A stretch of 64,000 bases of DNA from Paracoccus solventivorans (lineage in GTDB: Bacteria > Pseudomonadota > Alphaproteobacteria > Rhodobacterales > Rhodobacteraceae): positions 62,001 through 126,000 of the forward strand of contig NZ_FRCK01000002.1 of the NCBI RefSeq assembly GCF_900142875.1, written 5' to 3'. Within the stretch, counting starts at the first letter, position 1; every line of letters starts with the position of its first letter. A program made the translations under genes and the position numbers. Shown here piece by piece: positions 17,957-26,720 of this stretch. The notes below the pieces were generated by a model. The model made no database searches. It was not told where the DNA came from and saw nothing but the letters and a program-made list of their open reading frames with translations.

Positions 17957-18298
17957 ATGTCCGATATCCTGCCTCCATGCCCCGAATGCGCCTCGACCTA
18001 CACCTATCAGGTGGATGCCCTGCTGAACTGCCCCCAGTGCGGCCACGAATGGCAGCCGGGGACGGCGGCCGACGAGGCGTCCGAGGTGCGGGACAGCGTC
18101 GGCAACGTCCTGCGTGACGGCGACACGGTGACGGTGATCAAGGACCTGAAGGTCAAGGGCTCGTCCGCGGTCGTCAAGGTCGGCACCAAGGTCCGCGGCA
18201 TCCGGCTGGTGGACGGCGACCACGATATCGACTGCAAGATCCCGGGAATCGGGCAGATGGGACTGAAATCGCAATTCGTGAAGAAGGTCGCGGATTAG
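17957..18298 (+). CDS. PhnA/YjdM family zinc-ribbon protein
   Basis: A small cytoplasmic protein of 113 residues. The N-terminal zinc ribbon has Cys8, Cys11, Cys25 and Cys28. The PhnA C-terminal domain carries the family strings [20 protein letters not shown] and [16 protein letters not shown]. Despite the historical name 'alkylphosphonate utilization protein', the E. coli member is not required for phosphonate use and no phosphonate gene lies nearby, so the function is open. The ATG at 17957 starts the conserved N-terminus. A luciferase-like monooxygenase follows after 33 bases, likely in the same transcript. Confidence 0.92.
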   Translation: MSDILPPCPECASTYTYQVDALLNCPQCGHEWQPGTAADEASEVRDSVGNVLRDGDTVTVIKDLKVKGSSAVVKVGTKVRGIRLVDGDHDIDCKIPGIGQMGLKSQFVKKVAD

Positions 18299-18331
18299 GA
18301 CGTCGCACCGCACCCGCAGCAGGAGCAGCGC

Positions 18332-19381
18332 ATGACCGCAATCGCCTTGGGGCTGGACAGTTTCGGCGACGTGAACCTTAGCGCGGACGGGCAGCCGGTG
18401 CCGATGCAGCAGGTGCTGCGCGACGTGGTCGAACAGGCGGTGCTGGCCGACGGGCTGGGCATCGACTTCATCGGGCTGGGCGAACATCACCGCCCCGATT
18501 TCGCCATCTCGGCGCCGGAAATCCTGCTGGCGGCGATCGCGGGGCGGACCTCGCGCATCCGGCTGGGCACGGCGGTGACGGTGCTGTCCACCGACGACCC
18601 GGTGCGGGTGTTCGAGCGGTTCTCGACCCTGAACGCGGTCTCATCGGGCCGGGCCGAGCCGATCCTGGGCCGCGGTTCCTTCACCGAAAGCTACGGGCTG
18701 TTCGGATTCGACCTGCAGGATTACGAGGCGCTGTTCGAGGAACGGCTGGACCTGTTCGCCCGGCTTCTGCGCGAGGAGCGCGTAAGCTGGCAGGGCCGCA
18801 CCCGCGCCGCGCTGGTGGATGCCGCGGTCTATCCGCCGCTGGGGCCCGGGGGGATGCGGGTCTGGGTCGGGGTCGGCGGCTCGCCGCAATCGGTGCTGCG
18901 GGTGGTGCGCCACGATCTGCAGCTGATGCTGGCGATCATCGGCGGCGAGCCGGCGCGCTTCCGCCCCTTTGTCGATCTGTATCACGAGGCCTGTGCCAAG
19001 ACCGGCCGCACGCCGCGCCCGATCGGGATGCATTCGCCCGGCTTCGTCGGCGCCAGCGACGAGGCCGCGCGCGAGGCGTTCTGGCCGCATTACCGCGACT
19101 TCACCAACCGCCTCGGCCGGGAACGCGGCTGGCCCGCGGTCACCCGCGACCGCTATCTGGCCGAGATCGAGCACGGCTCGCTTTATGTCGGCAGCCCGCA
19201 GACGGTGGCGCGCAAGATCGCCGCCAGCGTGCGCGCGGTGGGGGTGGCGCAGTTCGACCTGAAATACGCTACCGGCCCGATGCCGCATGACCAGCTGATG
19301 TCCTGCATCCAGTTGTACGGGCAAGAGGTGATCCCGATGGTGCGCGAGTTGCTGGCCGGGGGTAATCCCTCAACCCCTTGA
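18332..19381 (+). CDS. LLM-class flavin-dependent oxidoreductase
   Basis: Luciferase-like monooxygenase fold, 349 residues, normal for the class. It starts with a typical beta-1 strand (IALGLDSFGD), has GLGEHHRPDFAISAPEILLA and the stretch RIRLGTAVTVLSTDDPVRVFERFSTL common to bacterial LLM enzymes, and ends with a GSPQTVARKIAASV segment. It should bind FMN (or use FMNH2) and oxidise or reduce an organic substrate that cannot be predicted. The ribosome site GCAGGAG precedes the ATG. It follows phnA closely. Confidence 0.9.
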   Translation: MTAIALGLDSFGDVNLSADGQPVPMQQVLRDVVEQAVLADGLGIDFIGLGEHHRPDFAISAPEILLAAIAGRTSRIRLGTAVTVLSTDDPVRVFERFSTLNAVSSGRAEPILGRGSFTESYGLFGFDLQDYEALFEERLDLFARLLREERVSWQGRTRAALVDAAVYPPLGPGGMRVWVGVGGSPQSVLRVVRHDLQLMLAIIGGEPARFRPFVDLYHEACAKTGRTPRPIGMHSPGFVGASDEAAREAFWPHYRDFTNRLGRERGWPAVTRDRYLAEIEHGSLYVGSPQTVARKIAASVRAVGVAQFDLKYATGPMPHDQLMSCIQLYGQEVIPMVRELLAGGNPSTP

Positions 19382-19607
19382 CTTTTGCGGCCGGATCGCC
19401 ATCTTGGCCCGGTCGCCACCCGCTGCCGCGTGAGCAGCCGCGGAAATCCGTTTCCGTCAGGGTCCGACAATCGACTGGTTCCCCATCTCACGCAGGGTTG
19501 CCGGCGGGTTTCGTATCTGACCCGCGACCCTTGCCCTGCCGCCGGCGCTGCCCGCGGCCCATGTCGCTGCGTTTCCGATACGGGGAATCGCGGCACGGAA
19601 AACCAGA

Positions 19608-21053
19608 ATGAACGAACATATCCGCAATTCCCGCACCGATTCCTCGCGTCCCTCGGGCAACCGCAAGCCGCAGGGCGGCAGCCGTTTCCGCGACGAGGAC
19701 GCACCTGCCGGCAAGCCGCGCTCGGCCGGGTTCGACGCCCGCCGCGGCCCCGGCCGCGCCAAGAAGGCCCGCGCCGAGGCCGAGCCCTTTGTCCGCCGCG
19801 CCATTCCCGATATCGACACCGCCTTTACCCGCATGGGCATCGACGCCCGCGTGGCGATCAACCTGCCGCCCTTGGGGCTGAACGAGCCGACGCCGATCCA
19901 GGCGCAGGCGTTTCCGTCCATCGTGGCGGGGCGCGACCTACTGGGGCTGGCGCAGACCGGCACTGGCAAGACCGCGGCCTTCAGCCTGCCGATGCTGACC
20001 CGGCTGCTGGTCGCCGGCAAGCGCCCCGAGCCGGGCACCTGCCGCGCCCTGATCCTGGCGCCGACCCGCGAACTGGCGACGCAGATCGCCCAGAACGTCG
20101 AGGCCTTCGCTCAGGGCACCGGGCTGCGCGCCTTTCGCGTGGTCGGCGGCGCCTCGATCAACGTGCAGATCGACCGGCTGTCGCGCGGCGTCGACGTGCT
20201 GATCGCCACCCCCGGCCGCCTGATCGACCTGATCGAGCGCAAGGCCATCCGCTTTGACGACACCAGCTATCTGGTGCTGGACGAGGCCGACCAGATGCTG
20301 GACATCGGCTTCATCCACGCGCTGCGCCGCATCGCCAAGCTGCTGCCCCGCAACCGCCAGACGCTGCTGTTTTCCGCCACCATGCCCAAGCTGATGGAGG
20401 AACTGGCCGACAGCTACCTGACCGATCCGGTGCGGGTCGAGGCGAACCCTCCGGGCCGCCCCGCCGACAAGATCGCGCAAGGCGTGCACTTCGTGAACCA
20501 GGGCGACAAGGCCACGCTGCTGGCCGAGTATCTGGCCAAGCACCCGGGCGAGCTGGCGATCGTCTTTGGCCGCACCAAGCACGGGTCGGAAAAACTGTCT
20601 AAATTGCTGGAGAAATGGGGCTTCAAGGTCGCCGCCATCCACGGCAACAAGAGCCAGGGGCAGCGGGAACGGGCGCTGGCCTCGTTCCGGGCCGAGGATA
20701 CGCAGGTGCTGGTCGCCACCGATGTGGCCGCACGCGGCATCGACATCCCGCAGGTCGCGCATGTCTATAACTACGACCTGCCGAACGTGCCGGAGAACTA
20801 TGTCCACCGCATCGGCCGCACCGCCCGTGCCGGCCGCGACGGCCGCGCCGTGGCCTTCTGCTCGCCCGCCGAGCTGGGCGAGCTGCGGGCCATCGAAAAG
20901 ACCATCAAGACCGCGATCCCGGTGATCGGCGGCGAGGTTCCGGCGGGGGCCCCCGCCCCCTCTGCCCGCCCGTCCCGCGGGGCGGCGCCTGCCGCGGCGC
21001 GCAAGCGCCCGGCCCGGCGGCCCTCGCGCGCGCCGAGGGCGTCTCAGGGCTAG
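19608..21053 (+). CDS. DEAD-box ATP-dependent RNA helicase, RhlE-like
   Basis: An RNA helicase of 481 residues. A basic, disordered-looking N-terminal extension (1-65) precedes the core. The Q motif region is PTPIQAQAF; motif I AQTGTGKT is at 115-122; then PTRELA, TPGRL, the VLDEADQML box near 223-231 and FSATMP. The second RecA domain carries ATDVAARGID and HRIGRTARAGR. The C-terminal tail (about 440-481) is rich in Ala, Arg and Pro and may bind RNA. Such helicases act in ribosome assembly and cold adaptation. The 226-base upstream gap could hold a long leader, as is common for cold-induced helicase genes. Confidence 0.94.
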   Translation: MNEHIRNSRTDSSRPSGNRKPQGGSRFRDEDAPAGKPRSAGFDARRGPGRAKKARAEAEPFVRRAIPDIDTAFTRMGIDARVAINLPPLGLNEPTPIQAQAFPSIVAGRDLLGLAQTGTGKTAAFSLPMLTRLLVAGKRPEPGTCRALILAPTRELATQIAQNVEAFAQGTGLRAFRVVGGASINVQIDRLSRGVDVLIATPGRLIDLIERKAIRFDDTSYLVLDEADQMLDIGFIHALRRIAKLLPRNRQTLLFSATMPKLMEELADSYLTDPVRVEANPPGRPADKIAQGVHFVNQGDKATLLAEYLAKHPGELAIVFGRTKHGSEKLSKLLEKWGFKVAAIHGNKSQGQRERALASFRAEDTQVLVATDVAARGIDIPQVAHVYNYDLPNVPENYVHRIGRTARAGRDGRAVAFCSPAELGELRAIEKTIKTAIPVIGGEVPAGAPAPSARPSRGAAPAAARKRPARRPSRAPRASQG

Positions 21054-21060
21054 GTTGCAT

Positions 21061-21107
21061 CCGGGGGCTGCGCGCCCCCGGGCCACGGGATATTTCTGCA
21101 AGGAAGA
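21061..21107. repeat. Dispersed intergenic repeat copy
   Basis: The hairpin CCGGGGGC-TGCGC-GCCCCCGG (arms 21061-21068 and 21074-21081) is followed by GGGATATTTCTGCAAGGAAG, eight bases after the helicase stop. It matches the module order seen at 1941, 5852 and 39179. Confidence 0.75.
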
Positions 21108-21109
21108 AC

Positions 21110-21138
21110 GAACGCGCGCAGTTTCTCTGCGCGCGTTC
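21110..21138 (+). terminator. Long GC hairpin after the helicase gene
   Basis: Perfect 11-bp arms GAACGCGCGCA / TGCGCGCGTTC around the loop GTTTCTC. No uninterrupted T run follows (AGCGAATCTTT), so it may terminate weakly or protect the mRNA end. Confidence 0.45.
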
Positions 21139-21240
21139 AGCGAATCTTTACCTGTGCCGGTGCAGGCTGCGCGGGAGGACGGCGTTGCGAGATGGCGCCG
21201 GCTCGGTTAACCCTGTCGCCAAACAGGCAAAGGACCACTC

Positions 21241-22410
21241 ATGCGCACGCTTCTGTCCCGTGTTCTGGCCGGTCTCTCGGCGGCGCTGGCGCTGCTGCTG
21301 GCGATTCCCGCCGCGGCGCAGGGGTTCGACACCTCGGCCCGCGCCGCCTGGGTCTATGACATGACCACCGGCACCGTGCTGCTGGAAAAGAACGCGCATG
21401 AGGCCCTGCCCCCGGCCTCGATGTCAAAGCTGATGACCATCTACATGGTGTTCGAGGCGCTGCGGCAAGGCCGCATCAGCCTCGATACCACCATGCCGGT
21501 CTCGACCAAGGCGCGGCAGATGGGCGGCTCGACCATGTTCCTGAACGAACAGGACCGCCCGACGGTGGACGAGCTGATCAAGGGCGTGATCGTGCTGTCG
21601 GGCAACGACGCCTGCGTGGTGCTGGCCGAAGGCTTGGCCGGCAGCGAGGAAGAGTTCACCCGCCAGATGAATGCCCGCGCCCGCGAGCTGGGGCTGAACG
21701 ACACAAGGCTGGTGAACGCCTCGGGGTGGCCGGCGCCGGGCCATGTCATGTCCGCAGCCGATCTCGGCCTGCTGGCCGAGCGGCTGATCCGCGACTTCCC
21801 CCAGCTTTACACGAATTTCGCGCTCAAGACCTTTGAATACGACAACCGCGCGCCTGCGAATATCCACAACCGCAACCCGATCCTCGGCATGGGGCTGGGG
21901 GCCGACGGGCTCAAGACCGGGCACACGCAAGAGGCGGGCTACGGGCTGGTCGGCTCGGCGGTGCAGAACGGGCGGCGGGTGATCTTCGTGCTGAACGGGC
22001 TGGGCTCGGAACGCGCGCGGGCCGAGGAATCCGAACGGATCGTCAACTGGGCCTTTGGCCAGTTCACCATGCAGACCGTGATCCCCAAGGGGGAAACCGT
22101 GGCCTGGGCGCCGGTCTGGCTGGGCGAATCGCGGCGGGTGGCGCTGACCACCGACGACGGGGTGAACGTGCTGATCCCCGCGGGCGCAGCCGCTGGCGTC
22201 ACCGCCGAGGCCGTGTTCGACAGCCCGGTCGAGGCCCCCATCGCCGCCGGCCAGCGGCTGGGAGAGCTGGTGATCTCGGTCCCCGGCTCGGTCGAATCGC
22301 GGCTGGCGCTGTTTGCGGCCACCGATGTGGCGCGGGCGGGCTTCATGGGCCGGCTGCAGAACGCGGCGCTACGGCTGGGGCAGCGGGCGATGGCCGCGGT
22401 CCGCGGCTGA
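21241..22410 (+). CDS. dacC: D-alanyl-D-alanine carboxypeptidase (PBP5/6 type)
   Basis: Periplasmic low-molecular-mass penicillin-binding protein that trims the terminal D-Ala of peptidoglycan side chains, 389 residues. A signal peptide ends at PAAAQ (27). The serine-peptidase motifs are complete: S60-M-S-K63, S120-G-N122 and K225-T-G227. A C-terminal PBP5-like beta domain follows, and the end (about 365-389) is an amphipathic stretch of the kind that anchors these enzymes to the membrane. It is followed after 12 bases by tmk and leads a co-directional run to 26.7 kb. Confidence 0.95.
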   Translation: MRTLLSRVLAGLSAALALLLAIPAAAQGFDTSARAAWVYDMTTGTVLLEKNAHEALPPASMSKLMTIYMVFEALRQGRISLDTTMPVSTKARQMGGSTMFLNEQDRPTVDELIKGVIVLSGNDACVVLAEGLAGSEEEFTRQMNARARELGLNDTRLVNASGWPAPGHVMSAADLGLLAERLIRDFPQLYTNFALKTFEYDNRAPANIHNRNPILGMGLGADGLKTGHTQEAGYGLVGSAVQNGRRVIFVLNGLGSERARAEESERIVNWAFGQFTMQTVIPKGETVAWAPVWLGESRRVALTTDDGVNVLIPAGAAAGVTAEAVFDSPVEAPIAAGQRLGELVISVPGSVESRLALFAATDVARAGFMGRLQNAALRLGQRAMAAVRG

Positions 22411-22422
22411 CCGGCGGCGGCG

Positions 22423-23067
22423 GTGTTCATCAGTTTCGAGGGAATCGACGGGTCGGGCAAATCCACCCAGGCGCGGCTGCTGGCCGAGGCGCTGCGGGCC
22501 GAGGGGCGCGAGGTGGTGCTGACCCGCGAGCCCGGCGGCTCGGCCGGCGCCGAGGACATCCGCCGGCTGCTGGTCGAGGGGCCGCCCGACCGCTGGTCAC
22601 CGGAAACCGAGCTTTTGCTGTTCACCGCCGCCCGCCGCGACCATCTGGAACGCCTGATCCGCCCGGCGCTCGACCGCGGCGCCTGGGTGGTGAGCGACCG
22701 TTTCGCCGATTCGACCCGGGTCTACCAAGGCGCGGCGCGCGGCGATGATCCGGCCGAACAGGCGCGGTTCGCCGAGTTGGTCGAGGCGCTGCACCGGCTG
22801 GTGATCGGGGTCGAGCCCGACCGGACCCTGGTCATCGACCTCGACCCCGCCGAGGCGCTGGCCCGGGCCACCGGCCGGGCAGAAGCGCAAGCCATGACCG
22901 AGGCCGAGGACCGCTATGAATCCATGGGCCTGGGCTTTCAGCAGCGCCTGCGCGCAGGCTTCCGCGACCTCGCCTTCCGCCACCCCGCACGGGTGCGGCT
23001 GATCGACGGCAGCGGCGATGCGGCTGCCGTCGCCGCCCGCGTGCGCGAGGCCCTGGCCGCGCCATGA
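22423..23067 (+). CDS. tmk: Thymidylate kinase
   Basis: Phosphorylates dTMP to dTDP, 214 residues. It starts at GTG with FISFEGIDGSGKSTQ, so the P-loop is at residues 6-14, right at the N-terminus as expected. The DRFADSTRVYQG segment is the DR[YFH] motif, and an Arg/Glu-containing lid lies near 150. It overlaps holB by four bases (ATGA), an arrangement typical of alphaproteobacteria, where dNTP supply and the clamp loader subunit are co-translated. Confidence 0.97.
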   Translation: MFISFEGIDGSGKSTQARLLAEALRAEGREVVLTREPGGSAGAEDIRRLLVEGPPDRWSPETELLLFTAARRDHLERLIRPALDRGAWVVSDRFADSTRVYQGAARGDDPAEQARFAELVEALHRLVIGVEPDRTLVIDLDPAEALARATGRAEAQAMTEAEDRYESMGLGFQQRLRAGFRDLAFRHPARVRLIDGSGDAAAVAARVREALAAP

Positions 23068-24158
23068 CCGAGGATGTCCCCGTCGAATCCGACCGCGTTC
23101 CCGGCGCCCCCCACCCGCGCGAGACCGCCACTCTGGTCGGCCAGGATGCCGCCATCGCGCAGTTCCACGCCTCCGCCACCTCGGGACGGCTGCATCACGG
23201 CTGGCTGATCACCGGCCCGCGCGGCACCGGCAAGGCCACGCTCGCCTGGCGCATCGCCCGCTGGCTGCTGGCCGATGCCGACAGCCCCGACCTGTCGGTG
23301 CCGCCCGACCACCCCGTCGCCCGCCGGCTGCTGGCCCTGTCCGAGCCGCGGCTGCATCTCGTCCGCCGCAGCCTCGACGACAAGGGCCGGCTGCGGGGGG
23401 AAATCGTCGTCGACGACATGCGCCGGCTGCTGTCGTTCTTTCAGCTTTCAGCGGTCGAGGGCGGGCGCCGCGTCGCCATCATCGACGCCGCCGACGACAT
23501 GAACCCCAACGCCGCCAACGCCCTGCTCAAGCTGCTGGAGGAGCCGCCGCGCGACGCGCTGCTGCTGCTGGTCGCGCACCGGCCGGCGCGGCTGCTGCCC
23601 ACCATCCGCTCGCGCTGCCGCGAGCTGCGGCTGGCGCCGCTGTCGCCCGAGGACATGGCGCGGGCGCTCGCGCCGCTGCAGGTGCCGGGCGACGCGGCGC
23701 GGCTGGCGGCACTGTCGGGCGGCTCGGTAGGCGAGGCGCTGCGGCTGGCCGGGCAGGACGGGCTCGACCGCTATGCGCAGCTGGTCGCGCTGTTTTCGCG
23801 CCATCCCGACATGGACCGCCACGCCGCGGCGGCGTTCGCGCAGGCCGCCGCCGGACGGCCGGGGGCCGACGGCGACCCCTTCGACCTGACCATGACCCTG
23901 ATCGAGCTGTTCCTGGCCCGCGCCGCCCGCAGCGGCCTGCTGGGCCCGCCCCTGCCCGAGGCCGCGCCGCAGGAATCCGCCACCCTCGCCCGCATATCCC
24001 CCGACGACCGCGCCGCCCGGCACTGGGCGGCCGCACTGGCCGAGCTGTCCGCGCGCGCCCGCGCCGGACGGGCGGTCAACCTTGACCCTGCGGCGCTGGT
24101 GATGGATATGCTTCTGACCCTTGCGCAAGGCCGCGCCGATGCGCCCGGCCGAGGATGA
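23064..24158 (+). CDS. holB: DNA polymerase III subunit delta'
   Basis: Clamp-loader subunit of 364 residues. An AAA+ core has a P-loop-like GPRGTGKA at 51-58 and EEPPRDALLLLVAH further on (sensor region), followed by RSRCREL. The four-cysteine zinc module known in E. coli delta' and in DnaX is not visible; the only cysteine in that area is in RSRCREL. The C-terminal collar domain is Ala/Arg-rich. Its start overlaps the tmk stop by four bases, and tatD begins five bases after its own stop. Confidence 0.93.
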   Translation: MTEDVPVESDRVPGAPHPRETATLVGQDAAIAQFHASATSGRLHHGWLITGPRGTGKATLAWRIARWLLADADSPDLSVPPDHPVARRLLALSEPRLHLVRRSLDDKGRLRGEIVVDDMRRLLSFFQLSAVEGGRRVAIIDAADDMNPNAANALLKLLEEPPRDALLLLVAHRPARLLPTIRSRCRELRLAPLSPEDMARALAPLQVPGDAARLAALSGGSVGEALRLAGQDGLDRYAQLVALFSRHPDMDRHAAAAFAQAAAGRPGADGDPFDLTMTLIELFLARAARSGLLGPPLPEAAPQESATLARISPDDRAARHWAAALAELSARARAGRAVNLDPAALVMDMLLTLAQGRADAPGRG

Positions 24159-24162
24159 TCCG

Positions 24163-24972
24163 ATGAGCCCCGACACCGCGCCACCGCAGCTGGTGGACAG
24201 CCATTGCCACCTCGATTTCCCCGATTTCGACGGCCAGCACCGCGATCTGGTCACCCGCGCCCGCGCCGCCGGGGTCACCCGCATGGTCACCATCTGCACC
24301 CGGCTGCGGCTGGAACCGCAGGTCCGCGCCATCGCCGAGGCGCATGAGGGCGTGTTCTACGCCGCCGGCACCCATCCAATGTATGCGGCCGAGGAGCCGC
24401 TGGTCACCGTCGAGGCGCTGGAAGCGCTGGCCGCGCACCCGAAATTCGTCGGCATCGGCGAGACCGGGCTCGACTATCACTACACCGCCGACAGCGCCCG
24501 CGCGCAGGCCGAAAGCCTGGCTGTGCATATCGAGGCGGCGCGCCGCACCGGGCTGCCGCTGATCATCCATTCCCGCGACGCCGACGACGACATGGCCGCG
24601 ATCCTCGCGCGCGAACACGCAGCCGGGGCGTTTTCCTGCGTGATGCACTGCTATACTTCGGGGCCGAGGCTTGCACAGGTGGCGCTGGATCTGGGGTTCT
24701 ACCTGTCGATGTCGGGGATCGCGGCCTTCCCCCGCTCTACCGAGATCCGCGAGATCTTTGCCGCAGCGCCGCTCGACCGGGTGCTGGTCGAAACCGACGC
24801 GCCCTATCTGGCCCCGCCCCCCTATCGTGGCAAACGCAACGAGCCCGCCTATGTCGTCCACACCGCCCGCGCCGGCGCCGGGCTTTACGGGCTGACCGAG
24901 GCCGAGTTCGCCGCCGCCACCAGCGCCAATTTCGACCGGCTGTTTGCCCGGGCCGCGGGGCCGGCGCGGTGA
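24163..24972 (+). CDS. tatD: TatD-family metal-dependent deoxyribonuclease
   Basis: TIM-barrel hydrolase of 269 residues. The first metal site is D12-S-H14-C-H16 in VDSHCHLDF, followed by GIGETGLDYHY (the metal-bridging Glu), HSRDADDD, HCYTSG and VETDAPYLAPP, all in the family order. Members act as 3'-5' exonucleases in DNA repair and RNA quality control. The start at 24163 has GAGGATGATCCG in front; an upstream in-frame ATG at 24121 would run into holB and lacks conservation. Its end overlaps the next gene by four bases (GTGA). Confidence 0.95.
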   Translation: MSPDTAPPQLVDSHCHLDFPDFDGQHRDLVTRARAAGVTRMVTICTRLRLEPQVRAIAEAHEGVFYAAGTHPMYAAEEPLVTVEALEALAAHPKFVGIGETGLDYHYTADSARAQAESLAVHIEAARRTGLPLIIHSRDADDDMAAILAREHAAGAFSCVMHCYTSGPRLAQVALDLGFYLSMSGIAAFPRSTEIREIFAAAPLDRVLVETDAPYLAPPPYRGKRNEPAYVVHTARAGAGLYGLTEAEFAAATSANFDRLFARAAGPAR

Positions 24973-25772
24973 TCCGCGCCACAATCCTCGGCTGCGGCTC
25001 GTCCGGGGGGGTGCCGAGGCTGGGCGGGCATTGGGGCGAATGCGACCCCGCCAACCCCAGGAACCGCCGCCGCCGCTGTTCGCTGCTGGTCGAGCGGCCG
25101 GGCCGCCTGGGCGCCACGCAGGTGCTGATCGACAGCGGCCCCGACATGGTGGCGCAGCTGACCGATGCGGGCGTCGGGCTGCTCGACGCGGTAGTCTGGA
25201 CGCATCCGCATGCCGACCATATCCACGGGCTCGACGATCTGCGCCAGATTGTCCACAACCGCCGCGCGCTGCTGCCGGGCTGGGCCGACCAGCCCACGGC
25301 GCAGGCGCTGCTGCACCGCTTCGGCTATGCGTTCGAGACGCCGCCCGGCTCGACCTATCCGCCGATCCTGCAGCTGAACCTGATCGAGGGCCCCTTCACC
25401 ATCGAGGGCGCGGGCGGCGGGCTGCATTTCACCCCGTTCACGGTCGACCACGGCGGCATCCCCTCGCTGGGGTTTCGCATCGCCGAGGCCGAGGGCGGCA
25501 AGGCGCTGGTCTATCTGCCCGACGTGCGCGAGATCCCCGACGAGGCCTGGCCCGCGATCATGCACCCCGAGGTGTTCATCTGCGACGCGCTGCGCCGCAC
25601 ACCGCATCCCAGCCACGCGCATCTGGCGCTGTCGCTGGACTGGATCCGGCGCTCGGGCGCGCGGCGCGGGGTGCTGACGAACATGCATATCGACCTCGAC
25701 CACGACAAGCTGCTGGCCGAAACGCCCGCGAATGTGGTCCCCGCCCACGACCTCATGGTGATCGAGTTGTGA
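24969..25772 (+). CDS. Metallo-beta-lactamase-fold hydrolase, PhnP-like
   Basis: A 267-residue MBL-fold enzyme with a GTG start overlapping tatD. The metal motif is H79-x-H81-x-D83-H84 (THPHADHIHGLDD). The N-terminal GCGSSGGVPRLGGHWGECD resembles PhnP (phosphoribosyl cyclic phosphate phosphodiesterase), including the loop with Cys and Asp near 25. The stretch NPRNRRRRCSLLV is also typical of this subgroup. No phn genes other than the unrelated phnA are present, so the physiological substrate may be another cyclic phosphodiester. Its position after tatD is a common alphaproteobacterial arrangement. Confidence 0.9.
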   Translation: MIRATILGCGSSGGVPRLGGHWGECDPANPRNRRRRCSLLVERPGRLGATQVLIDSGPDMVAQLTDAGVGLLDAVVWTHPHADHIHGLDDLRQIVHNRRALLPGWADQPTAQALLHRFGYAFETPPGSTYPPILQLNLIEGPFTIEGAGGGLHFTPFTVDHGGIPSLGFRIAEAEGGKALVYLPDVREIPDEAWPAIMHPEVFICDALRRTPHPSHAHLALSLDWIRRSGARRGVLTNMHIDLDHDKLLAETPANVVPAHDLMVIEL

Positions 25773-26710
25773 GCGTCCTCTTCACCGTCGTCCTGCCGGT
25801 CTTCCTGATCCTCGGCTACGGCTATGTGGTGACCTGGCGCGGGATGCTGTCGGATTCCGCCATCGACGGCATCCAGCGCTTTGCGCAGAACTTTGCCCTG
25901 CCGGTGCTGCTGTTCCAGTCCATGGCGGCGATGGACCTGGGCGCCGACCTGGATGCCGGGATGCTGGGGGCGTTCTATGCCGGCGCCTTCCTGGGATTCG
26001 CGCTGGGGTATTTCGGCGCGCAGGCGCTTGGCCGCCCGCCCGAGGATTGCGTGGCGATCGGTTTCGTCTGCCTGTTTTCCAACTCGCTGCTGCTGGGGGT
26101 GCCGATCACCGAACGCGCTTACGGGGCGCAGGCGCTGACGGGGAATTATGCGATCATCTCGATCCATTCGCCGCTGCTTTACACCTTCGGGATCACGGTG
26201 ATGGAGTTCACCCGCGCCCGTGGCCAGAACCTGTCGGTGGCGACCGTGGCGCTGCGGGCGTTGGGGGGCGTGCTGCGCACGCCGCTGGTGATCGGCATCC
26301 TCGCCGGGCTGGCGGTCAACCTGGCGCAGACCGCCGGGCTGGTCCTGCCCGAGGGGTTCTGGGCCGCCGCGGGGATGATCGCGCGCGCGGCGCTGCCGGC
26401 GGCGCTGTTCGGGCTGGGCGGCATCCTCTATCGCTACCGCCCCGAGGGCGAGCTGCGGCTGGTCGCCCTGTGCTGCGCGGCCTCGCTGGTCATCCACCCG
26501 GCGGTGACGCTGGCGCTGACCCATGCGTTCGGCACCCCCCCCGCCGGGGTGCGCTCGGCGGTGCTGACCGCGGCGATGCCGCCGGGGGTCAACGCCTATC
26601 TGTTCGCGGCGCTTTACGGGCGCGCGCAGCGGGTGGCGGCGTCCAGCGTGCTGGTCGCCACGGCGCTGAGCCTGCTGACCGCGTGGTTCTGGCTGGGGCT
26701 GCTGCCCTAG
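25769..26710 (+). CDS. AEC-family (auxin efflux carrier-like) transporter
   Basis: A 313-residue membrane protein with about ten hydrophobic segments and the family halves joined by a cytoplasmic loop near residues 150-165. The start is GTG at 25769, overlapping the preceding stop by four bases, so it is translationally coupled to the MBL gene. FCLFSNSLLLGVPI-type and MPPGVNAYLFA segments match the AEC family, whose bacterial members export or import organic acids such as malonate or malate. The substrate cannot be told. It closes the dacC-tmk-holB-tatD-MBL run. Confidence 0.9.
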   Translation: MSVLFTVVLPVFLILGYGYVVTWRGMLSDSAIDGIQRFAQNFALPVLLFQSMAAMDLGADLDAGMLGAFYAGAFLGFALGYFGAQALGRPPEDCVAIGFVCLFSNSLLLGVPITERAYGAQALTGNYAIISIHSPLLYTFGITVMEFTRARGQNLSVATVALRALGGVLRTPLVIGILAGLAVNLAQTAGLVLPEGFWAAAGMIARAALPAALFGLGGILYRYRPEGELRLVALCCAASLVIHPAVTLALTHAFGTPPAGVRSAVLTAAMPPGVNAYLFAALYGRAQRVAASSVLVATALSLLTAWFWLGLLP

Positions 26711-26720
26711 GCGCGCGCCG

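Noticed and set aside
17566..17958. Minus-strand open frames in the gap before phnA, including a longer one through phnA
   Set aside because: No recognisable domain, no ribosome site, and they run antisense across the clear phnA gene and the repeat copy.
19378..19406. TTGACT as -35 box of the DEAD-box helicase gene
   Set aside because: At 17 bases spacing the -10 position reads ATCTTG, too far from any consensus to support a promoter call.
23064..24158. Zinc-binding cysteines in delta'
   Set aside because: The E. coli-type four-cysteine cluster was sought but is absent; this is a feature of the protein and not evidence against holB.
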